Origin: Thermoguttaceae bacterium
GTDB taxonomy: Bacteria > Planctomycetota > Planctomycetia > Pirellulales > Thermoguttaceae
Assembly (NCBI GenBank): GCA_017937685.1
Contig: JAGBDD010000192.1
Location: forward strand, 1-51,172
DNA: 51,172 nucleotides
Direction: 5' to 3'
Shown: positions 7,477-16,622 of the stretch, piece after piece
Layout: each line of letters starts with the position of its first letter
How positions within the stretch are numbered: the stretch's first letter is position 1
Program-made: the position numbers and the translations under genes
Notes under the pieces: generated by a model
The model's input: only the letters and a program-made list of their open reading frames with translations
The model's database searches: none
What the model was told of the DNA's origin: nothing

Positions 7477-9687
7477 TTAACGGTAAACGCGGACGTTTTC
7501 TTCCTTGACGAGCGGTTCCAAGTCGTCGGAACTGAGTTGGAATCGGACGCGGCAGTCGCCGACCGCTTCGCAAACGGCTTTTACTTTGTACGTAACCGCC
7601 GATTTCGCCGGGATTTCGCGAACGACGTCGAAAACGAACGCGCCGTTTTGTTGCGAGTAACGCGTCGGCCCGTCGACCGAAACGATTTTCAGCGCGTCCG
7701 GAGCGGCGATTTGCAGCGTCGCGTTTGTCGACGCTTTCGTTCCGCGGTTGGCGAGTTGAATCTCGTAAACGATTTCTTGGCCGATTTCGACCGGGTTCGG
7801 CGACGTTTTAACGGAGTACGAGAGCGCCGGGAGACCGTCGATCGTTACGTCCTTAGCGACTTGCGCCGTCAAGCCGAGCGGGCCGGTTCCGCCGAACGTC
7901 AAACGGGAAGCGCCGATTTTCGTCGGGGTTAGCGTCAGCTCGATTTCGCCCGCCGCGCCCGCCGGAAGTTCGGCGAGATCCCAATAAACGGAGCGGGTTT
8001 CCGCTTTGTAAACGCCGAGGTTGTTCGCTTTAACGAACGTCGTTCCTTCCGGAATTTCCGCGACGAGCTTGACGTCTTTCGCCGCCGCGTCGCCGACGTT
8101 CGCGGCTTTCAAGCGATACGTCGTCGGACGTTCGAGGTAAGGCGTCGCCGCGCCGTCGATCGAAAGTTCGAGTTGCGGCGCGAGAATCTTGATTTCCGTT
8201 TGAATTTCTTCGCGCAGGTCGCCGTCGGCGGTAACGACGAGATTGTTGACGGTCGTTCCGGGCGCGACGCATTGGAGCGTCAGCGGGACGCGTTTTTTCT
8301 CGCCGGGCGCGAGCGTTCCGAGCGCGTGATCGAGGACGGAGCCGCTCGGGTGGCGGAGACCTTCCGGAATCGTTTCGAGGAGCGCGACGTTCGTCGCGGC
8401 GCCGGTGCCGACGTTCGCGACGACGACGTTCAGGTCGATATTGGCGCCGAGCGTCGCTTCTTGCGGCGCGACGACCTCGACTTCGAGCGCCGGGCGGACG
8501 CAACGGACGCGGCAGGAGGCTTCGGCGGCGAAGGCAAGGGTCGCGACGGAACCGATTTCGCCCTCTTGCGTCGGGACGATTCGATATTCGAACGTTTTTT
8601 CGGAGCAAGGCGCGAGGTCGAACGGCGGCCAAGCGAACTCGCCGCGAGCGTTCGGGACGACCGACGCGACGTCGGCGCCGACGAAACGAGCGCCGACCGG
8701 GAGAACGTCGCGCAAAACGAGGTTGCGAACCGGCGCGGCGCCGACGTTCTTCACCTTAACGACGAATTTCGCCTCGCGGTCGACTTGAATTTCTTTCGGC
8801 GCGATTTTCTCGACGACGACTTGCGTCGTTTGCGCGCCTTCGAGTTTCTTGTCGCCCGGGACGCCGGTTCCGACCGGTTCGACCGATTCGACGACCGGCG
8901 CGACGGTTTCTTGCGGCGCGGCGACGAACGTCGGTTCGACGGGAGCGGGCGGCGCGATCGGTTCAAGCGAAGACGGCGCGAGCGGTTCAAGCGAAGACGG
9001 CGCGAGCGGGGCCGCGTCGACCGAAGGGGACGCCGGAGCTAACGGGGCGTCTTCAAGAGCCGGAGCTAACGGGGCGTCTTCGAGAGCCGGAGCTAACGGG
9101 GCGTCTTCGAGGGCCGGAGCTAACGGGGCGTCTTCGAGAGGCGGAGCTAACGGGGCGTCTTCGAGGGCCGGAGCTAACGGGGCGTCTTCGAGCGATTCGC
9201 CGTCGAGCGGGGCGGCGAGAGCCGTCGGAGCGTCGAGCGCGCTCGGGAAGTCGGCGAGGGGCGCCTCGACCGGAGCCGCCGCGTCGAACGTTTCGAGCGT
9301 TTGCGGAACTTCGGCGAACGTCGACGCTTCGTCGTCGGACGTTTCGGCGTCTTCGTCGACAAGCGCGAGGCGCAGTTCCGAGCCGGAAGTCGGGCGAATC
9401 ACGGCGCGTTCGTCGGCGCGAGAACGAAGACGCGAGCCGGAGGCGGGGGCGACCGGACGCGTCGTCGAACGGGGCGGCGACAACGTTAACGAACTTTCGG
9501 GCCGAACGGGGGAAGACGCGGTTCGAGACGGCGCGTCGTCGAAGAAAGCGACTTCCGCAGTCGCGACGTCGGAGGCCGCGTTGACTTGCGTCGGCGAGGC
9601 GAGTTGACGGCAGGTCCAAAAGACGCCGCCGACGACGAGGGTCGCGCCGACAAGGCCGGCGGCGCATTGAATCGCTGAACGTTTCAT
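7477..9687 (-). CDS. DUF11-repeat surface or periplasmic protein
   Basis: 736 residues from the ATG at 9687. That start is chosen because it opens directly onto a membrane or signal-anchor segment (MKRSAIQ, then about 10-24 hydrophobic); the frame is open 27 codons further upstream, but that stretch is basic and not signal-like. Residues about 40-165 are Ser/Thr/Pro/Ala rich, 166-219 are six 9-residue repeats (LEDAPLAPA), and from about 297 to the end there are four DUF11 (CARDB-like) beta-sandwich repeats, each with a core such as VKNVGAAPV, VANVGTGAA, AANVGDAAA or LANRGTKAS. Such proteins are usually exported and anchored to the envelope, where the repeats act as spacers or adhesion modules. 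No enzyme domain is visible. No clear Shine-Dalgarno site. Confidence 0.75.
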   Translation of the reverse strand: MKRSAIQCAAGLVGATLVVGGVFWTCRQLASPTQVNAASDVATAEVAFFDDAPSRTASSPVRPESSLTLSPPRSTTRPVAPASGSRLRSRADERAVIRPTSGSELRLALVDEDAETSDDEASTFAEVPQTLETFDAAAPVEAPLADFPSALDAPTALAAPLDGESLEDAPLAPALEDAPLAPPLEDAPLAPALEDAPLAPALEDAPLAPALEDAPLAPASPSVDAAPLAPSSLEPLAPSSLEPIAPPAPVEPTFVAAPQETVAPVVESVEPVGTGVPGDKKLEGAQTTQVVVEKIAPKEIQVDREAKFVVKVKNVGAAPVRNLVLRDVLPVGARFVGADVASVVPNARGEFAWPPFDLAPCSEKTFEYRIVPTQEGEIGSVATLAFAAEASCRVRCVRPALEVEVVAPQEATLGANIDLNVVVANVGTGAATNVALLETIPEGLRHPSGSVLDHALGTLAPGEKKRVPLTLQCVAPGTTVNNLVVTADGDLREEIQTEIKILAPQLELSIDGAATPYLERPTTYRLKAANVGDAAAKDVKLVAEIPEGTTFVKANNLGVYKAETRSVYWDLAELPAGAAGEIELTLTPTKIGASRLTFGGTGPLGLTAQVAKDVTIDGLPALSYSVKTSPNPVEIGQEIVYEIQLANRGTKASTNATLQIAAPDALKIVSVDGPTRYSQQNGAFVFDVVREIPAKSAVTYKVKAVCEAVGDCRVRFQLSSDDLEPLVKEENVRVYR
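9033..9194. repeat. 27-bp in-frame tandem repeat, six copies
   Basis: Units start at 9033, 9060, 9087, 9114, 9141 and 9168 and differ at one or two bases. On the minus strand each encodes a nine-residue LEDAPLAPA-type unit of the DUF11 protein's linker. Confidence 0.92.
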
Positions 9688-10171
9688 TGTTGAGCCATTT
9701 TTGATTTTTGGTCGTCGTTTGATTTCTTTGCGGGTAAATCGGCGAAAACGGAAAACGCGTTCGCTCAAAACGGCGACTCGGTTCGTTCGAGGTCGTTAAC
9801 GTCGGTTCGGCTCGAATGTTGCGAGCGCGAACGACTTCGGGACGCGTTCGACGAGAGCGCGCGGAGGATTAATAACAAATTTTTAACGGCGCGGGAAGAG
9901 CAATTTAACGAGTTTTTCCGCGTCGCGACGTTAAAATAGGAGGACGGCGGGCGACGCGTAAAATAGGGAAGGAGGCGCGCCGGAGAAAAGGGGAATAAAA
10001 AACGACCGCGAACGAAACGAACGCGGTCGAAAGTCGGCGATCGGGGCCGATTTTGTCAATATATACTATAGCGCTCGAAAAATCGAAAAACGGAGCGCGG
10101 AGGCCGGAGACTCAAGCGTTGGGGATCGTCGCCGGAAGGAGGTCGCGCGGAATCGAGCGTCGTCGAACCGG
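9688..10171. other. Intergenic region between two minus-strand genes, 484 bp
   Basis: Holds the terminator of the DUF1573 gene (9997-10029), two TTAAAATAGG-type words (9931-9940 and 9958-9967) and an AT-rich island at 10051-10070. The promoter of the DUF11 gene should be here, but none stands out. No gene seen. Confidence 0.5.
9997..10029 (-). terminator. Intrinsic terminator of the DUF1573 gene
   Basis: Read on the minus strand: an 8-bp G+C-rich stem (10022-10029 with 10003-10010), an 11-base loop, then six T (9997-10002). Confidence 0.75.
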
Positions 10172-11836
10172 TTACGCGACCGGAGCGGGCGACGGAGTCG
10201 GCGGGAGTTTGCGAGCGGGCGCGAGAGCCGGGGAGGCGGGCGCGGTCAACGAGGCCGGTCGAACGGCGTTCGTCGCGTCGGAGGCGAGAGCGGCGGAGAC
10301 CGGCGACGCTTGAAACGAGCGCTCGGAAACCGTCGCGGACGCCGAAACGACGCCGTCGAGTCGCGCGTCGAGATTGGAACGCTCGACGGAGCCGAGACGC
10401 TTTTTAACCGGCGGAGCGCGGCGCGGGAACTCGTCGAAAATGCGGGCGCCGCGTCGGGGCGTTTGGGGCGTCGGAGCGGTTTCGACGGTCGCGGCGTCGC
10501 TTTCAAGGCGGAGCGCGTCGGTTTCGTCGACCGTTTCCAATCGAATCGGCTCGGCGTTTTCCTCGTCGTCGGTCGAGAGGAGCGCGGCGACTTTCGGAGC
10601 GGTTTTCGCCGACGTCAAGGACGGTTCGCTCTCGTCGGAGACGGTCGCGTCGAGCGGAAGGGCGTCGTCTTGCGGCGCGGGCGCGGAAGCGTCGGCGTCG
10701 ACGACGTAACCGGTCGCGGCGACGCGAAGGGGCGCTTCGTTCTTTTGGGAGGTCGAAACGACGATCGTTTCGCTAATCGCGCCGGTTTGGTCGCCCGCGC
10801 GGAAAGTCACCGGAACGACGTGAACCGTTCGTTTCAGATCGGTTTTCAAAAAGCTCATCCGTTTGTCGTTCGAGTCGACGCGGAGGATTTGGAACGGAGT
10901 CGCGCCGCAAACGACGAGGTTTTTCGTGATCGTCGTGTTTTTCGGAACGACGCCGAGTTGCAAATAGGACGGTTTCGCCGTCAACGGCGCGGTAACGACG
11001 CCGCGAATCGGGAGGAAAATCGACGCGGTCGCCGGGTCGGGATCGTTCGTTTTGAATTTGAGCAGGTCGTGAATGTAGCCCGGTTCCGCGTTCGCTTTCA
11101 ACTCGACGAGGATTTCGTAAACGACGCCGGTCGCCGTGCGGCGCGCTTCGCGAGCTTCGGCGCGAATCCCGGGATTCGTTTTTTGAACGCCGATCAGCTT
11201 CCAGTCCGGGCGCCCTTCGTATTGGAGGTAGGCGCGCTTGACGACGCTTTTGCCTTGCGTCGTCGTGCCGAACTCGATCGAGCCGGGGTCGAAACCGACG
11301 TCGGCGCGGATGTACGTCTTCACCTGCATCTGCACTTCGGCGAGCGCGGGTTTGCTGAAAACGACCGTGATCGTCGCTTTGCGCCCTTTGGTGTGCTGTC
11401 GGCCGGACGTGTCGACGCGAGCGATAATTTCGGCGGTTTCGCCCGAACGAATTACCGACTTCGACGCGCTTGCCTTCGTGCAACCGCAGTTCGACGAAAC
11501 GGACGAAATAACGACGTCCTCTTTGTAAATATTTTTGAACGCGAAACGACGCTCGACTTCGGCGTGAAGCGCGACGCTTCCGAAATCGTGCGTGCGAACC
11601 GTGCCGAGTTCGCTAAACATTTTCACCGCCCATTGATTTTGTTGCGCAAAAATCGACGGAACGGGAAGCAAAAAGAATAACGCGGCGAAAACGAGGGCTC
11701 GCGCGGCGAGAAGGCGCGAGCTTCGAACGGAGCGCGATGAGGAATTGTCGGCGTTTTTTGGCGACGAAGCGACCGACGGAACGATCGGCGAAGCGTTCGC
11801 TTGTCGACAAAGAGCGCGGAAAATGGGCGCCGCCAT
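10172..11836 (-). CDS. DUF1573-domain exported protein
   Basis: 554 residues. The ATG at 11836 is fixed by a strong AAAGGAG site six bases upstream. An unusually long polar N-region (1-41) precedes a hydrophobic signal core (about 42-60), with likely cleavage after SIFA (64). The DUF1573 domain follows (about 78-170), with its hallmark THDFGSV, FAFKNIYKEDVVI and the cysteine motif NCGCT (116-120). Further Ig-like strands run to about residue 400, and the last 150 residues are Ala/Ser/Pro/Thr rich and look disordered. The DUF1573 fold is an Ig-like module common in exported Bacteroidetes and planctomycete proteins; its function is unknown. The gene is divergent from the transglutaminase-like gene across a 729-bp region. 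Confidence 0.85.
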   Translation of the reverse strand: MAAPIFRALCRQANASPIVPSVASSPKNADNSSSRSVRSSRLLAARALVFAALFFLLPVPSIFAQQNQWAVKMFSELGTVRTHDFGSVALHAEVERRFAFKNIYKEDVVISSVSSNCGCTKASASKSVIRSGETAEIIARVDTSGRQHTKGRKATITVVFSKPALAEVQMQVKTYIRADVGFDPGSIEFGTTTQGKSVVKRAYLQYEGRPDWKLIGVQKTNPGIRAEAREARRTATGVVYEILVELKANAEPGYIHDLLKFKTNDPDPATASIFLPIRGVVTAPLTAKPSYLQLGVVPKNTTITKNLVVCGATPFQILRVDSNDKRMSFLKTDLKRTVHVVPVTFRAGDQTGAISETIVVSTSQKNEAPLRVAATGYVVDADASAPAPQDDALPLDATVSDESEPSLTSAKTAPKVAALLSTDDEENAEPIRLETVDETDALRLESDAATVETAPTPQTPRRGARIFDEFPRRAPPVKKRLGSVERSNLDARLDGVVSASATVSERSFQASPVSAALASDATNAVRPASLTAPASPALAPARKLPPTPSPAPVA

Positions 11837-12565
11837 TGGATTCTCCTTTGAAACGAAAGCCGAAAAACGCAAAACTGCGAAATTGGCGAAAGTTTGACGA
11901 CGATTCGGCAAAAAAAAATAAGCGGACGAGCCGAGCTTTCAACGTTCGCGAAAGTTGGCGGAGGCGAAACGTTCGGGCGGAGCGGGACGAACCGCGTCGG
12001 CGTTGCGCAAGTCGAATTCGGTCGACTTTTTTTCGACGCGACGCCGCTTAAAGGCGGTATCGACCGACGCCGGGCGATTCTTTGAGAAAAATTGGAACAA
12101 TCGGTAAAATTTGTCGATCGGGGGAATCCAACGCGTGAAAAAAAGAGCGCGTCGACTAAAAATAGGCAAAATAGAGAAAATGGGCGACGCGTTTGCTCGG
12201 CAACCGTCGTCGGGCGGCGCGAGATTTTACCGATCGCTTGTTAAGACGTAGCGATTTTACTGGTTGTATTAAATAAACTTAGTTTTTTCGCGCAAATGTA
12301 AAAACATTGAGAAAAATCGACTATTTTTTTAAGTTTTTTAAATTAAAATAGACTTGGAGCGTCTCCGGAGCGTATACTCAACCGAGAAGAGGCCGCTTAG
12401 GCGGAAGTCGGCGTCTTTTTGCGACTATTTTTACCGGACGGCTCGAGAACGATCGAACGAACCGACGACGAGGGGCGAACGGTTGGTCGCGACGAACGAA
12501 GAAAGCGGAGTTTTTCGTTCGCGCTTTGCGTTATTAATAATATTGGCACGATTCGGCGCGCGTTT
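11837..12565. other. Divergent promoter region, 729 bp
   Basis: Separates DUF1573 (minus) from the transglutaminase-like gene (plus). The stretch 12235-12355 is a strong A/T island in GC-rich DNA, with a small hairpin at about 12296-12310 (AATGT-AAAA-ACATT) and a TTAAAATAG word at 12343-12351. A TATACT hexamer at 12373-12378 could be the -10 of the plus gene, with TTGGAG at 12354-12359 as a poor -35 at short spacing. An in-frame TTG start at 12419 exists, but the extra residues do not look like a signal peptide. Confidence 0.45.
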
Positions 12566-14404
12566 ATGCTTTTTCAACGTTTTTTATCGGTTGCGACGGT
12601 TCGACCGGGCAAAAAATCGCTCGGCTTTTGGGGCGCGGGAGCGATTTGCGTTCTCTTATTGATTTTAGCGGCGAACGACGCCGTTTTCGCGCAGGTTTAC
12701 CCTTATCGTTCGGGCGGAGCGCGTCGCGGTTGGAACGTCGGCGGAATCCGCGATTCTTGGAACGCCGCTCCGACCGGGATTCCGTCCCGCGTCGAGCCGG
12801 ACGAGGCGGCGCCGAGCGTTCCGAACCGTTGGGAAAGCGTCGACGGCGGCGCGTCGACGGAGCGTTTGGAAACGGGGATACCGTCGCGACTCGAATCGGA
12901 CGACGCCTCGGCGACGCGACGAGCGCAAGATTCGCGGAACGCTCGACGAGAAAACGACGCGGAGCAAGGCGACTCCGGTTGGGCCGTTTCCGGAGCGTCC
13001 GCGCAAGACGCCGCCGACGCGCGGAACCGTCGGGACGCCGCGAGCGGAGCGGTTCGAACGAGCGGGCAAGCCGAACGGAACGTCGCCGTTTCGATTCCTT
13101 TTGCGCGTCGAGCGACCCGCGAAGAACTCGAACGTTGGCGAGCGTCGGAAAAAGGGACGCTGGTCGCGATTCCGCGCGCGAACTTTTTAAAGCGCGGGAA
13201 CGAGAAAAAAACGGACGACGCGGGCAAGGGAATCGACGCGACGAGCGAGCCGGTCGCGACCCGCGACGCGGTCGAAGCGCCGTCGACGGAGAGCGTCGCG
13301 TCGGCGGTCGCGTCGCCGAACGCGAGCGCGGCGAACGTCGGCGCGGACGAGTACGTCGTTTTTACCCTGTCGAATCTTCCGGCGGACGAAGCGGCGTTGT
13401 TGCGCGACGCCGAGGACGGGCGCTGGGACGAAATCGATCTTTTCGACGCCGCGTTGATCGCCGAAGGATTGACGACGCGCGAACGTCGGGCCCCGCAACG
13501 CGAAAAATTCGACCGCTTCGCCGCCGAATTGGCGACGTTGACCGAACGCGAAACCGATCCGCTTAAAAAGACGAAAATCGTTTACGAGTATTTGCACGAC
13601 GTCGTTTTAACGGAAAAATACAACCTGAATTGTTCGAGTCTCGTCGCGTCGCTCGAAACCGGCGTTTTCAACTGCGTCAGCGCGACGGCGTTGTTCAACT
13701 GTTTTGCCGCGCGCTCCGGACTGGACGTCGCCGCGCTCGAAACGACCGGACACGCGAAGAGTCGCGTTAAGTTCGCCGATTCGTTCCTCGATCTCGAAAC
13801 GACCTGTTCGAGCTGGGAGCGTTTGCCGGATAAGGCGCGACCTTATTCCCGTCCGCTTCCGTCCGCCTCCGAAAACGGCGGCGCGATTCTGCAAAACGTT
13901 TCGTTCGAGCGTCGCGAAACGGTCGCCGACGCGGGTTCGACGACTTTCGACGCGGAAACGTCGACGCCGGACGCTCCGCTCGGGTACTCGTACACGCGAA
14001 CTCGCAAACCGATGCGCGAAATCGGCGACGTCGAATTGGTCGCGACGATTTATTATAACGTCGGCGTCGATTTTTATCAAAAGGAGCGGTTCGAGGAGGC
14101 GATCGTCGCTTACGTCAAGGCCGCGCGCCTCGCGCCGAACAACCTGACGATTTTGGGGAACCTCAAAGCGACGATCAACAACTGGGCGATTCAAATCGCG
14201 ATGAAAGACCGAGACTTTGAACGCGCGATTCTTGTCGCCGAGCAAGGGTTGCTCCTCGACCCGAATTTCCCGGAATGCAAGATGAATCTGCCGATCTTCT
14301 TTCACCGTTGGGTCGACGATTTGGCGCGCGACAACCGTTGGGACGAAGCGAAGCGCGTCGAACGGGAATATTTGAAGCGGTTCCCGAAACCGACGCCGCA
14401 ATGA
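12566..14404 (+). CDS. Exported transglutaminase-like/TPR protein
   Basis: 612 residues from the ATG at 12566, chosen because it places a signal peptide at the N terminus (basic MLFQRFLSVATVRPGKK, hydrophobic core 20-37, likely cleavage after VFA). Residues about 50-255 are Ser/Arg/Asp rich and probably disordered. A transglutaminase-like (papain-fold) domain follows: NCSSL, then GVFNCVSATALF with Cys370, TTGHAKSRV with His396, and FLDLETT with Asp409, which gives a full Cys-His-Asp triad. The C-terminal 120 residues hold two or three TPR units (IYYNVGVDFYQKERFEEAI and following). This arrangement resembles the SirB1/transglutaminase-TPR group, whose members may be proteases or protein cross-linkers; the substrate is unknown. 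A terminator follows 29 bases after the stop. Confidence 0.75.
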   Translation: MLFQRFLSVATVRPGKKSLGFWGAGAICVLLLILAANDAVFAQVYPYRSGGARRGWNVGGIRDSWNAAPTGIPSRVEPDEAAPSVPNRWESVDGGASTERLETGIPSRLESDDASATRRAQDSRNARRENDAEQGDSGWAVSGASAQDAADARNRRDAASGAVRTSGQAERNVAVSIPFARRATREELERWRASEKGTLVAIPRANFLKRGNEKKTDDAGKGIDATSEPVATRDAVEAPSTESVASAVASPNASAANVGADEYVVFTLSNLPADEAALLRDAEDGRWDEIDLFDAALIAEGLTTRERRAPQREKFDRFAAELATLTERETDPLKKTKIVYEYLHDVVLTEKYNLNCSSLVASLETGVFNCVSATALFNCFAARSGLDVAALETTGHAKSRVKFADSFLDLETTCSSWERLPDKARPYSRPLPSASENGGAILQNVSFERRETVADAGSTTFDAETSTPDAPLGYSYTRTRKPMREIGDVELVATIYYNVGVDFYQKERFEEAIVAYVKAARLAPNNLTILGNLKATINNWAIQIAMKDRDFERAILVAEQGLLLDPNFPECKMNLPIFFHRWVDDLARDNRWDEAKRVEREYLKRFPKPTPQ

Positions 14405-14433
14405 CGCGGAATAAAACGAACGCCGCAAAGCGA

Positions 14434-14469
14434 AAGGGCGCGTCTCGACGAAACGAGGCGCGCCCTTTT
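14434..14469 (+). terminator. Terminator between convergent genes
   Basis: A 14-bp stem with one G-T pair (14434-14447 with 14454-14467), a six-base loop and four T. It ends the transglutaminase-like gene and may also stop the opposing ZIP gene, although the T-tract on the minus strand is poor. Confidence 0.8.
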
Positions 14470-14519
14470 GGTTGAAAAGTTTGAAAAAATGGAAAAAAAA
14501 CTAAAAGGCGGCGGAAGCG

Positions 14520-15293
14520 TCAACCGAGCAGAACGTCGGCGGCGAGCATAACGCAGAAACCGGCCAAAAGAGCGTAAGTCGCGCCGCGTTCGGCGCCGTG
14601 CGCGTGCGTTTCCGGAATCATTTCGTCGCTAACGACGTATAGCATCGTGCCGCCGGCGAACGCGAGCGCGAACGGAAGAACGAACGGCGCGACCGGCGCG
14701 GCGAACGAAACGACGACGTATCCGAGCGGAACGCCGACCGCTTCGACGAGACCCGACGCGAGCGCGCAAGCGAACGTTTTGCGAGTCGAAACGCCCGCCG
14801 CCAAGAGCGCCGAAACGACGATCAGTCCCTCCGGAACGTTTTGGAGCGCGATCGCGCCCGCGACGACGAGCGCCTGCGCCGTTTCGACCGCGCCGAAACC
14901 GACGCCCGCCGCGAGACCCTCCGAAACGTTGTGAATCGCGATCGCGACGACGAAAAGAAGCGTCTTTTTCAACGCGTCGTCGCCGGGCGCGCCGCTCGGA
15001 CGACCGTCCGGCTCGATCAAGCGATGCAAGTGCGGAACGAATTGGTCGACGAGCGTCAAAGCGTAAGCGCCGGCGAAAATCCCGACGATCGCGATCGGAA
15101 GCCCGAAACGTCCGCCGTCCTCGACCGCCGGTAAAATAAGACCGAGCGTCGCCGCCGCGAGCATAACGCCCGCCGCGAACGCCAGCGCGACGTCGGAAAA
15201 ACGGTGCGAAATTCTTTTGAACGCGAAACCGAACGCGGAGCCGACGAGCGTCGCGCCGCCGACGCCGAGCGCGGTTAAAAACGCCAACAACAT
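14520..15293 (-). CDS. ZIP-family metal ion transporter
   Basis: 257 residues, about eight membrane segments, the size of bacterial ZupT/ZIP proteins. The two metal-site helices are plain: HNVSEG (121-126) and QNVPEG (151-156). A short His-containing loop (VPHLHRLIEPDG, 86-97) sits before them, and a final periplasmic loop reads PETHAHG. Family members import Zn2+ and sometimes Fe2+ or Mn2+ across the inner membrane without ATP. The ATG at 15293 has an AAAGGA site eight bases upstream. The lipoprotein gene ends 71 bp upstream on the same strand with no clear terminator between them, so the two may be one transcript. Confidence 0.9.
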   Translation of the reverse strand: MLLAFLTALGVGGATLVGSAFGFAFKRISHRFSDVALAFAAGVMLAAATLGLILPAVEDGGRFGLPIAIVGIFAGAYALTLVDQFVPHLHRLIEPDGRPSGAPGDDALKKTLLFVVAIAIHNVSEGLAAGVGFGAVETAQALVVAGAIALQNVPEGLIVVSALLAAGVSTRKTFACALASGLVEAVGVPLGYVVVSFAAPVAPFVLPFALAFAGGTMLYVVSDEMIPETHAHGAERGATYALLAGFCVMLAADVLLG

Positions 15294-15364
15294 AACGAGC
15301 GTCCTTTGCCGAATTTAAGGTTAAACTTGAATTTTGTTTGAAAACGAAGGCGTTGCGCGCGTCG

Positions 15365-16408
15365 TCAACGACGAACTCGACCGCTCGGAGCGTAAACGGA
15401 GCGCGACGGGAGCGCGGCGCCGGAGGCGTTCGCCGTCGGAGTCGGAACGGACGGCGCGGGGGCGGCGGCGACGGTTTTTGGAGCCGGAGTCGGAACGGAC
15501 GGCGCGGGGGCGGCGGCGACGGCTTCCGGAGTCGGAGCGGACGGCGTTTTCTCGACCGTCGCGTTCGTTTCGTCGTCGGGCGTTTCGACTTCGCCGAGTT
15601 CTTCCGCTTCGGTCGCTTTTTCTTCGGCCAACGCTTGCGCAAGGCCCTCTTCGCGAATTTTTTTAAGGCGTTCGATCGCCGCCGCGTCGAGTTCTTGATA
15701 GACGGCGCCGGTATGAATCGACGGCTTTTCGTCGTCGGCGATTCGTTCGCCGAGAGTCGACGGAAGAACCGTTTCGTCGGCGCCGAGGCGCATTCCGGCT
15801 TCGTCGTAAGACGCGTCGGTGAAGGGGCCCGCGCCGAAGAACCAACGGTCGCGAATGTTCGAGGATTTCGTTTTGAGGCCGGATTGCCAAATAATCGCGC
15901 CGGTCGTCTTGTTGTACGCCCACATGTTCAGCTTGACTTGCGCTTTTTGGTCGGTGCGCTTGATCAGCGCGAACTCCGGTATCGAGGTTGCCGCGAGCGT
16001 TCCGATGGCGGGAATCGAGGTTTCCGGAATACCGTACATTAAGTCGTAGCGGTTGGTGCCGACGGCTCCGGGCGCGACTTCGAGAATGTAGTCGGCGTCG
16101 TCCGCCGCGTCGCGAACGAACGCGCCGTTCGCGGCGAGCTGTTGGCGAACGAGGCTTTGCAAATAGGAGGAGTCGACCGTCGAGTTGGCGATTTTGATGT
16201 GAACTTTGAGTCCGGCGAGGCGCGAATAATCGTATTCGTCGACGACGTCTTCCATCGCGCTCGAAATGAGAAGCTGCTCGGTCGCGGTGCGACCGGTGTC
16301 GCTGAACTTGGTGGTGCCGCAACCGACGAGCGTCGTCGACGCGAGAAGAAGCGGAGCGGCGAAACGGAGCGACGAAACGAGGGCGCGCGGGGAAAAACGT
16401 CGAAGCAT
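15365..16408 (-). CDS. Planctomycete-type lipoprotein of unknown function
   Basis: 347 residues with a lipoprotein signal (basic start, hydrophobic 15-27, lipobox LVGC with Cys30). The mature start CGTTKFSDTGRTATEQLLIS recalls a planctomycete lipoprotein family, possibly the one catalogued as DUF6655, but I am not certain of the number. The folded part (about 31-235) has alternating strands and helices, such as YILEVAPGAVGTNRYD and LIKRTDQKAQVKLNMWAYN. The remainder is charged and then Pro/Ala rich, with a 16-residue repeat encoded by two 48-bp copies (about 15434-15530). No Shine-Dalgarno site is visible. Probably anchored in the outer membrane; role unknown. Confidence 0.7.
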   Translation of the reverse strand: MLRRFSPRALVSSLRFAAPLLLASTTLVGCGTTKFSDTGRTATEQLLISSAMEDVVDEYDYSRLAGLKVHIKIANSTVDSSYLQSLVRQQLAANGAFVRDAADDADYILEVAPGAVGTNRYDLMYGIPETSIPAIGTLAATSIPEFALIKRTDQKAQVKLNMWAYNKTTGAIIWQSGLKTKSSNIRDRWFFGAGPFTDASYDEAGMRLGADETVLPSTLGERIADDEKPSIHTGAVYQELDAAAIERLKKIREEGLAQALAEEKATEAEELGEVETPDDETNATVEKTPSAPTPEAVAAAPAPSVPTPAPKTVAAAPAPSVPTPTANASGAALPSRSVYAPSGRVRR

Positions 16409-16543
16409 AGTAAAAAAGGGCGGCGAGCGTCAAGGGCGCCGACCGGTAAAAAACGAACGCGAAAGGAGGTGAAACAACGGAAGCCGATAATTGCGTCGAG
16501 TATAACGAATTTTCCGCCGCCGCGGAAGAGCGTTTTGGAAGAA

Positions 16544-16577
16544 CGCGACGCGAAAGCGGGAAGTTTTTCGCGTCGCG
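16544..16577 (-). terminator. Hairpin after the OmpA-like gene
   Basis: A perfect 12-bp stem (16544-16555 with 16566-16577) and a 10-base loop. The following minus-strand sequence is only moderately T-rich, so termination is plausible but not certain. A GTTAAAATAG word abuts it at 16581-16590. Confidence 0.5.
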
Positions 16578-16622
16578 ACGGTTAAAATAGCGAAAATGCG
16601 AAGTTCGCGGCGAATAAACGGC

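Noticed and set aside
10051..10070. Promoter in the TATATACTATA island
   Set aside because: A TATACT is present, but no -35 at proper spacing on either strand leads to a gene.
12544..12560. Sigma-54 promoter (TGGCAC at 12544)
   Set aside because: No TTGC at the -12 spacing, and it lies too close to the chosen start codon.
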